The notes below the pieces were generated by a model. The model did no database searches and had not been told where the DNA came from. It saw only the letters and a list, made by a program, of their open reading frames with translations. A stretch of DNA of 11,092 nucleotides from JAXHUK01 sp034189725 (lineage in GTDB: Bacteria; Chloroflexota; Dehalococcoidia; SZUA-161), in assembly GCA_034189725.1 (NCBI GenBank), contig JAXHUK010000005.1, forward strand, positions 1 to 11,092, given 5' to 3'. A program made the translations under genes and the position numbers. Within the stretch, counting starts at the first letter, position 1. Each line of letters begins with the position of its first letter. Below, piece by piece: positions 6,968-11,092 of this stretch.

Positions 6968-8668
6968 ATGCGTGTATCAAGATTATTCGGGAAGACACTA
7001 CGTGAGGTGCCAACAGAAGCGGAGACAGTAAGCCACCAGCTTCTACTCAGAGCGGGAATGATCCAGCAGCTATCAGCAGGGGTCTACTCCTATCTACCGC
7101 TGGCGTGGCGAGCACTGCGCAAGATAGAACAGGTGATCCGCGAGGAGATGGACGCCGCCGGGGGACAGGAGCTACGGATGCCTGTTCTACAGCCCTTTGA
7201 AATGTGGGAGGAGAGTGGAAGAGACCTCGCCTTTGGTAAAGGGCTATTCACGCTTCGCGACCGCCGTGACCGTAGACTGGCACTTGGCCCTACTCACGAG
7301 GAGGTGATTACCGATCTCGCTCGCCGCAACGTCAGAAGCTACCGTGATGTTCCACTGATGCTTTACCAAATGCAAACCAAGTTTCGCGATGAGCCCCGTC
7401 CTCGCGGTGGGCTGGTGAGAGTCCGTGAGTTCACCATGAAAGACCTCTACAGCTTCGATGCTGACGAGGATGGCCTCGACCTGAGCTACCAGAAAATGCT
7501 GCAGGCATATAAAAACATCTATGCCCGCTGTGGACTCAATGCCGTGGCGGTCGAAGCGGATAGCGGCGCTATCGGGGGCAAAGACTCCCACGAGTTTATG
7601 GTGATCGCGGAAACCGGAGAGGATGAGATTATCTACTGCGGTACCTGCGATTACGCAGCCAATTCGGAGAAAGCAACAAGCGCCAAGATAAGGCCAGAGG
7701 AGGAACCACTCTTACCCCTCGAGGAAGTGGCAACGCCTGGTGCCAAGACTATCGAGGAGGTAGCTAACTTCCTCGATGTCTCCAGGAGTCACACCCTGAA
7801 GGCAGTATTCTACTCAGCAGACGGCGAGTTGGTCTTTGTCACAATACGAGGAGATCTCGAAGTCAACGAGATCAAGCTCAAGAACACCTTGAAGTGTACG
7901 GATCTGAGGCTGGCCAATGACGATGAGGTACAGGAGGCAGGACTGGTTGCAGGAGCAGCGTCGCCTGTTGGACTCAGCGGGATTAAAGTCATCGCTGATG
8001 ACTCGATAACCCTGGGGCAGAACTTCGTTGTCGGTGCCAACAAGCCGGATACCCATCTCAAAAATGCCAATTACCCGCGCGATTTCAACGTGGACATCAT
8101 GACAGATATCGCCCTGACCCTAGCTGGAGATCGGTGTCCCCGGTGCGAGCGTACACTGTTATCGACGCGAGGCATCGAAGTGGGGCACATTTTCAAGCTG
8201 GGGACTGTCTTTAGCCAGAGGCAAGAAGCCTGCTTCCTTGACCAAGAGGGTAATCAGAAGCCGCTCATTATGGGATGCTATGGGATCGGAATCGGCCGGC
8301 TCCTCGCAGCAGCTATTGAGCAAAACCATGACGAGAAGGGCATCATCTGGCCAGTACCCGTAGCGCCATATCACATCTATCTCTGCGCCCTGGGCACAGA
8401 TAACCCCGAGGTTGCCTCGGCTGCTGAGAAGCTATACGCCGAGCTTGAGCAGAACGGCTTCGAGGTACTATTCGACGATCGTGCAGAATCCGCTGGAGTC
8501 AAATTCAACGATGCCGATCTGCTGGGGATGCCTGTACGAATCGTTGTGAGCCAGCGCACACTGAAATCAAGCAGCGTCGAGTTGAAATTGCGAAGCGAGA
8601 AGGAAGTCGAATCCATTCCCATAGAAGCGCTTAACAACAGGTTAAAGCTGCAACTGGGACCAGGTTGA
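6968..8668 (+). CDS. proS: Prolyl-tRNA synthetase, bacterial type with editing insertion
   Basis: ProS charges tRNA-Pro with proline in the cytosol. Class II motif 1 is around GGQELRMPVLQP. GPTHEEV follows, then motif 2 (FRDEPRPRGGLVRVREFTMKD from residue 139), and motif 3 is GIGIGRLLAA with R444. Between motifs 2 and 3, roughly residues 225-400, sits the YbaK-like insertion that in this class deacylates mischarged Ala-tRNA-Pro. It is framed by cysteine pairs C224xxC227 and C390xxC393. The C-terminal anticodon-binding domain begins near VAPYHIYLCALG. The length of 566 residues matches the bacterial form. I chose ATG 6968 (MRVSRLFGKTLREVP) over an upstream TTG at 6935, because AAGG lies 8 bases before it and the longer form would overlap the permease gene. 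No terminator hairpin is visible directly after the stop. Confidence 0.96.
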   Translation: MRVSRLFGKTLREVPTEAETVSHQLLLRAGMIQQLSAGVYSYLPLAWRALRKIEQVIREEMDAAGGQELRMPVLQPFEMWEESGRDLAFGKGLFTLRDRRDRRLALGPTHEEVITDLARRNVRSYRDVPLMLYQMQTKFRDEPRPRGGLVRVREFTMKDLYSFDADEDGLDLSYQKMLQAYKNIYARCGLNAVAVEADSGAIGGKDSHEFMVIAETGEDEIIYCGTCDYAANSEKATSAKIRPEEEPLLPLEEVATPGAKTIEEVANFLDVSRSHTLKAVFYSADGELVFVTIRGDLEVNEIKLKNTLKCTDLRLANDDEVQEAGLVAGAASPVGLSGIKVIADDSITLGQNFVVGANKPDTHLKNANYPRDFNVDIMTDIALTLAGDRCPRCERTLLSTRGIEVGHIFKLGTVFSQRQEACFLDQEGNQKPLIMGCYGIGIGRLLAAAIEQNHDEKGIIWPVPVAPYHIYLCALGTDNPEVASAAEKLYAELEQNGFEVLFDDRAESAGVKFNDADLLGMPVRIVVSQRTLKSSSVELKLRSEKEVESIPIEALNNRLKLQLGPG

Positions 8669-8697
8669 TTCTTATTCTTATTCGAGTATTATACCGC

Positions 8698-8726
8698 TTG
8701 ACAAACAGAACCTGATATGCTAGTAT
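8698..8726 (+). promoter_or_regulatory. Strong extended -10 promoter for the 8.73-9.0 kb unit
   Basis: TTGACA (8698-8703) and TAGTAT (8721-8726) are spaced by 17 bases, and TGC directly precedes the -10, making it an extended -10. Initiation is expected near 8732. This is the best-looking promoter in the window and drives no recognised protein gene. Confidence 0.75.
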
Positions 8727-8773
8727 CTATATACGGAGCCAAGTGGAACGGATCCGATTAGAGGAGGTGGACT

Positions 8774-8818
8774 ATGAGGCTTCAGAAACTTTACGGAGTA
8801 TGGCAGATTGATGAGTAA
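8774..8818 (+). CDS. Putative 14-residue peptide (MRLQKLYGVWQIDE)
   Basis: An ATG lies five bases after AGGAGGT (8762-8768), the strongest Shine-Dalgarno in the window, and the frame ends at TAA 8816-8818, immediately before a GC-rich hairpin. The peptide has one tryptophan and one tyrosine but no run of a single amino acid, so it does not look like a classic amino-acid attenuator leader. I do not recognise it. It could be a leader peptide, a true small protein, or a chance ORF within a structured RNA. The strong ribosome site argues for translation. Confidence 0.4.
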   Translation: MRLQKLYGVWQIDE

Positions 8819-8965
8819 GGCCCTGCTGAGAGGCAGGGCGGGCCGGGCTCGATCTGGGTTTCGAGCAGCATTAGGGATGGCCGGTCTATAAAAGTAGAGG
8901 CGCCGTCTGGTGGTATCATCAGAAAGAGAGCCTAGGTCGAGAGAAATCAAAAGAGAGTTGTAGAG

Positions 8966-9000
8966 GTGGAGAGCATCGTTTGTGAATGCTCTCCACTTTT
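8966..9000 (+). terminator. Intrinsic terminator of the 8.73-9.0 kb unit
   Basis: A perfect 11-bp stem, GTGGAGAGCAT (8966-8976) with ATGCTCTCCAC (8986-8996), has a 9-base loop and is followed by TTTTG and further T-rich sequence. It would separate the upstream unit from the tRNA genes. Confidence 0.85.
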
Positions 9001-9072
9001 GTTGTTTGAAAGCTGTCCAATCAACCAGTGGAGGGTAAAAACAATTTGTGGCAGGCGGTCATTGAAAATAAA

Positions 9073-9102
9073 TTGTACTTTCGTCGCCAGTTGGTTTATA
9101 AT
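9073..9102 (+). promoter_or_regulatory. Promoter of the serine tRNA genes
   Basis: TTGTAC (9073-9078) and a consensus TATAAT (9097-9102) are separated by 18 bases. Initiation would be near 9109, about 40 bases before the mature 5' end of the first tRNA. The stretch 9001-9072 between the terminator and this promoter shows nothing I can name. Confidence 0.7.
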
Positions 9103-9141
9103 ATCATGCCGTTGGCCTTTAACAAAAGGCTTGGGCATGAT
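9103..9141. promoter_or_regulatory. Long interrupted dyad at the tRNA transcription start
   Basis: ATCATGCC (9103-9110) pairs perfectly with GGCATGAT (9134-9141), and inside it GCCTTT (9115-9120) pairs perfectly with AAAGGC (9125-9130) around the loop AACA. Together this gives 14 base pairs with a small internal loop. It begins right after the -10 box and ends 10 bases before the first tRNA. There is no T-run, so it is not an intrinsic terminator. It may be an operator across the start site or a hairpin in the tRNA precursor leader. Confidence 0.5.
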
Positions 9142-9151
9142 TGGCGGAAAG

Positions 9152-9238
9152 GGAGAGGTGTCCGAGTGGTTTATGGTGCCGCTCTCGAAAAGCGGTCTCC
9201 GAGTAATCGGAGCGTGGGTTCGAATCCCACCCTCTCCG
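9152..9238 (+). tRNA. tRNA-Ser(CGA)
   Basis: The acceptor stem GGAGAGG (9152-9158) pairs with CCTCTCC (9231-9237), and G9238 is the discriminator base. The anticodon stem CCGCT/AGCGG holds the loop CTCGAAA at 9184-9190, giving anticodon CGA (9186-9188), which reads UCG. The long variable arm (CTCCGA, GTAA, TCGGAG) is diagnostic of a class II serine tRNA. The T arm is GTGGG-TTCGAAT-CCCAC. CCA is not encoded. The gene is 87 bases long, and the next tRNA gene starts after a single base. Confidence 0.96.
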
Positions 9239-9239
9239 C

Positions 9240-9328
9240 GGAGAGGTGCTGGAGTGGACGATCAGGCGCGCCTGGAGAGCGCGTGCTCCGAGTAATCGGG
9301 GCCGTGGGTTCGAATCCCACCCTCTCCG
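9240..9328 (+). tRNA. tRNA-Ser(GGA)
   Basis: The acceptor stem GGAGAGG (9240-9246) pairs with CCTCTCC (9321-9327), and G9328 is the discriminator. The anticodon stem CGCGC/GCGCG encloses the loop CTGGAGA at 9272-9278, with anticodon GGA (9274-9276) reading UCC and UCU. The long variable arm confirms a serine class II tRNA. The acceptor, most of the variable arm, and the T arm with the 3' end are identical to the preceding tRNA, while the D and anticodon arms differ. CCA is not encoded. It is separated from the first tRNA by C9239 only, so both must come from one precursor. Confidence 0.95.
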
Positions 9329-9456
9329 CTCCTGTTTACGCTCATGCCTTCAGGAAATATCCGACGGGAATCGTTTCACTGGAGTGAGCAGGAATCGCAG
9401 GTACGGTACTGCCGTTCCCACAGTAAACGAAGTATCTAAATAAGGGGCTGTGAACA

Positions 9457-10734
9457 ATGCCAGGAATAGCAATAATCGGGGCACAATGGGGAGACGAGGG
9501 AAAGGGAAAGATTGTAGACCTTCTCGCCGAGCAGATGAATATGGTCGTCAGGTTCTCGGGGGGGAACAATGCAGGCCACACCGTGGTCAATCAATTCGGT
9601 CAATTCGGGATGCACTTGCTACCATCCGGTATCTTTCACACAAACGTAACCTGCATTATCGGTAATGGCGTTGTCATCGATATCGGCGCGCTTTTAGGCG
9701 AGATCGATGGCCTCAAGCAGCGCGGGATTGATGTAAGTAATCTCCTGATCAGTGATCGAGCGCACATTATTATGCCCTATCATATACTCCTCGATGGTTT
9801 GGAGGAGGAAGCTCGAGGTAGCGGAGCAATAGGCACCACCCGCAAAGGTGTCGGGCCTGCCTTTGTAGATAAAACATCCCGCATGGGCATCCGTGTTTGT
9901 GACCTGCTTGACAAGGATACTCTTCGCAAGCGCCTTAGCTTCGTGCTGGAGCACAAGAACCACGCCTTGTCCAAGCTCTATGGTGCCGCTCCACTCTCTT
10001 TTGACAAGCTGTACCAGGAATACTGCGCTTACGGAGAGCGCCTGGCTCCTTTCGTTCGCGAAACGGAGGTGCTCATAACAGAGGCCCTGGAAAGAGGCGA
10101 GCGGGTTCTGTTCGAGGGAGCCCAGGGCACCATGCTCGACCTCGACTTCGGCACGTATCCCTATGTTACCTCAGCGGTCTTGGGTGGCGTATCTTTGGGA
10201 CTGGGAACGAGTCCGTCAAATATCAAAGAGGTCCTCGGGATATTCAAAGCTTACACTACAAGGGTAGGAGGCGGCCCCTTCCCTACAGAACTCCTCGATG
10301 AGCAGGGAGACCGAATCAGAGAGCTGGCCCATGAGTATGGTACTACCACGGGACGTCCCCGCCGCTGCGGTTGGTTCGATGCTGTTGTCTGCCGTTATAC
10401 CACCGAGGTCAACGGATTCACATCCGCTGCGCTCACCCGATTTGATATACTTGATACATTCCCTGAATTAAAGATCTGCACTGCCTATAAGATAGATGAC
10501 ACTCTCTACCAACGCCCTCCAAGCAATCCCGCTCTATTCGAAAAGTGTCAGCCTGTCTACGAAGTATTACCAGGGTGGCAAAGCCCCACCAGCGACATTC
10601 GGCGCTTCGAAGACCTGCCTCCCAATGCGAAAGCCTATGTAAAAAGAGTGGAGGAGTTGACCAGATGCCCGGTCAGCCTGATTTCCGTTGGCCCGGGGCG
10701 AGAGCAGACGATCGTGGTGAGACCTGTACTGTAA
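9457..10734 (+). CDS. purA: Adenylosuccinate synthetase
   Basis: PurA joins IMP and aspartate using GTP, the first committed step to AMP, in the cytosol. The N-terminal GTP loop GAQWGDEGKGK carries catalytic D13, and SGGNNAGHTV carries H41, the same numbers as in E. coli. Further hallmarks are GTTRKGVGPAFVDKTSR, EGAQGTMLDLDFGTYPYVTSA, KAYTTRVGGGPFPTEL, TTGRPRRCGWFDAV and the GTP-binding C-terminal region VEELTRCPVSLISVGPGREQTI. The length of 425 residues is normal for the family. AAGGGG (9442-9447) lies nine bases before the ATG. I see no convincing promoter or terminator in 9329-9456, so purA may be read through from the tRNA promoter. It converges on a pyrK-like gene, with only six bases between the two stop codons. 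Confidence 0.97.
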   Translation: MPGIAIIGAQWGDEGKGKIVDLLAEQMNMVVRFSGGNNAGHTVVNQFGQFGMHLLPSGIFHTNVTCIIGNGVVIDIGALLGEIDGLKQRGIDVSNLLISDRAHIIMPYHILLDGLEEEARGSGAIGTTRKGVGPAFVDKTSRMGIRVCDLLDKDTLRKRLSFVLEHKNHALSKLYGAAPLSFDKLYQEYCAYGERLAPFVRETEVLITEALERGERVLFEGAQGTMLDLDFGTYPYVTSAVLGGVSLGLGTSPSNIKEVLGIFKAYTTRVGGGPFPTELLDEQGDRIRELAHEYGTTTGRPRRCGWFDAVVCRYTTEVNGFTSAALTRFDILDTFPELKICTAYKIDDTLYQRPPSNPALFEKCQPVYEVLPGWQSPTSDIRRFEDLPPNAKAYVKRVEELTRCPVSLISVGPGREQTIVVRPVL

Positions 10735-10740
10735 CGTTCA

Positions 10741-11092
10741 TTACCTTTTCAGCATTCTGCAGGGCGGCGCTACTGCTTTATCCCAGAGAACCTCGTTGAG
10801 CTCGAACACAGGCCCATCCTTGCAGGCCAATCGCTGGCCGTGCCCGGTTTCAACAGTGCAGCTCAGACAAGCGCCGACTCCGCATCCCATCACCACCTCC
10901 AGCAAAACCTGACAGGGTTTATCGCTCAACTGGCCTCCCATACCGGCAGCCATTTTCTGATACATGGGTAGCGGCCCGCAGGCGAAAACCTGATCGACCT
11001 GGGGGATGAATTGCGGAATGAGGTCGGTTACCATTCCCCTGTGCCCCGATGAGCCGTCCTCCGTGGCAATCACGACCTCGACTTCAGACGGG
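10741..11092 (-). CDS. pyrK: Dihydroorotate dehydrogenase electron transfer subunit, C-terminal part (5' end outside window)
   Basis: The minus-strand frame is open at the window edge (reading PSEVEVVIATEDGSSGHRG), so the GTG at 11073 is internal and the gene starts beyond the window. PyrK is the FAD and [2Fe-2S] subunit that passes electrons from class 1B dihydroorotate dehydrogenase PyrD to NAD+ in pyrimidine synthesis. The visible ~117 residues contain the NAD-binding tail (FACGPLPMYQKMA) and the cluster motif GCGVGACLSC, then TVETGHGQRLAC. This gives the C-x4-C-x2-C-x11-C ligand pattern (11 residues between the last two cysteines), followed by KDGPVF as in the family. The related sulfide dehydrogenase and NfnA-like subunits share the fold, but this cysteine pattern with KDGPVF favours PyrK. 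pyrD would be expected nearby, outside the window. Confidence 0.87.
   Translation of the reverse strand, partial: PSEVEVVIATEDGSSGHRGMVTDLIPQFIPQVDQVFACGPLPMYQKMAAGMGGQLSDKPCQVLLEVVMGCGVGACLSCTVETGHGQRLACKDGPVFELNEVLWDKAVAPPCRMLKR

Larger units (their letters stand above)
8732..9000 (+). ncRNA. Unassigned structured transcript (~270 nt), candidate small RNA or short-peptide mRNA
   Basis: The interval is bounded by a strong promoter and a strong terminator and holds no ORF longer than 14 codons with a good start. Visible structure includes the 8-base palindrome CGGATCCG (8749-8756), a perfect 7-bp hairpin GCCCTGC/GCAGGGC (8820-8826 with 8833-8839), and a 6-bp hairpin GCTCGA/TCGAGC (8847-8852 with 8861-8866). 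A weaker stem, GGAGCC (8735-8740) with GGCTTC (8778-8783), would enclose the Shine-Dalgarno and ATG of the small ORF. I looked for hallmarks of tmRNA, RNase P RNA, SRP RNA, T-box leaders and 6S RNA and recognised none. No gene needing a leader follows directly: the transcript should end before the tRNA promoter. The type is a best guess. Confidence 0.5.

Noticed and set aside
8720..8950. 76-codon minus-strand frame opposite the unassigned unit
   Set aside because: There is no Shine-Dalgarno or promoter on that strand and the sequence is low in information; the plus strand carries promoter, ribosome site and terminator.
8732..9000. tmRNA, RNase P RNA, SRP RNA, T-box or 6S identity for the unassigned transcript
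   Set aside because: The tRNA-like ends, the GAAAGTCC-type core, the SRP GGTCAGG/AGCAGC loop arrangement, the T-box core and the long 6S-type duplex are not visible by eye.
8966..9443. Several plus-strand open frames of 65-119 codons across the tRNA region
   Set aside because: They run through the terminator and both tRNA genes, have no plausible start sites, and their sequence is explained by the tRNAs.
1..11092. CRISPR array, transposase, integrase or defence genes
   Set aside because: No regularly spaced repeats and no such protein motifs were found on either strand; apart from the junction the window is housekeeping sequence.

Overview
The window falls into two parts that do not look like the same genome. 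Bases 1 to about 1,790 are GC-rich and carry the 3' end of a beta-CASP metallo-beta-lactamase ribonuclease gene and most of a PilM-like actin-fold ATPase gene. From about 1,790-1,812 to the end, GC content is visibly lower, codon choice differs, and the genes are bacterial housekeeping genes. The order cdsA-dxr-rseP-ispG-(tauE-like)-proS recalls Dehalococcoidia and other Chloroflexota. That assignment is inference from gene order and protein character, not from a search. The first part resembles Desulfobacterota-type sequence, with weaker support.

The switch happens inside two genes at once. The PilM-like protein loses its C-terminus, and CdsA loses its first 35-40 residues or so, including an N-terminal membrane segment. 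uppS, usually just upstream of cdsA, is absent. The simplest reading is a metagenome assembly chimera. A real recombination is possible but needs read support.

Region by region: 1-498, ribonuclease C-terminus. 549-578, sigma70-type promoter. 635 to about 1,790, PilM-like gene. About 1,800-5,874, a same-strand operon of truncated cdsA (phospholipid synthesis), dxr and ispG (MEP isoprenoid pathway) and rseP (site-2 protease). dxr/rseP and rseP/ispG each overlap by ATGA, and dxr seems to have its own extended -10 promoter. 5,920-6,047, an imperfect palindromic element. 6,163-8,668, a TauE/SafE permease gene followed 10 bases later by proS. 8,698-9,000, a compact unit with a strong promoter, a 14-codon ORF behind a near-perfect Shine-Dalgarno, two hairpins and a strong intrinsic terminator; I cannot assign it to a known RNA family. 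9,073-9,328, a promoter, a long dyad and two serine tRNA genes (anticodons CGA and GGA) one base apart. 9,457-10,734, purA. 10,741 to the end, minus strand, the 3' part of a pyrK-type gene convergent with purA.

Most genes are conserved and ordinary: envelope lipid and isoprenoid precursor supply, membrane proteolysis, tRNA charging and nucleotide synthesis. I see no clear new multi-gene system. The parts most worth checking are the junction near 1,800, the unassigned unit at 8,698-9,000, and the dyad at the tRNA promoter.
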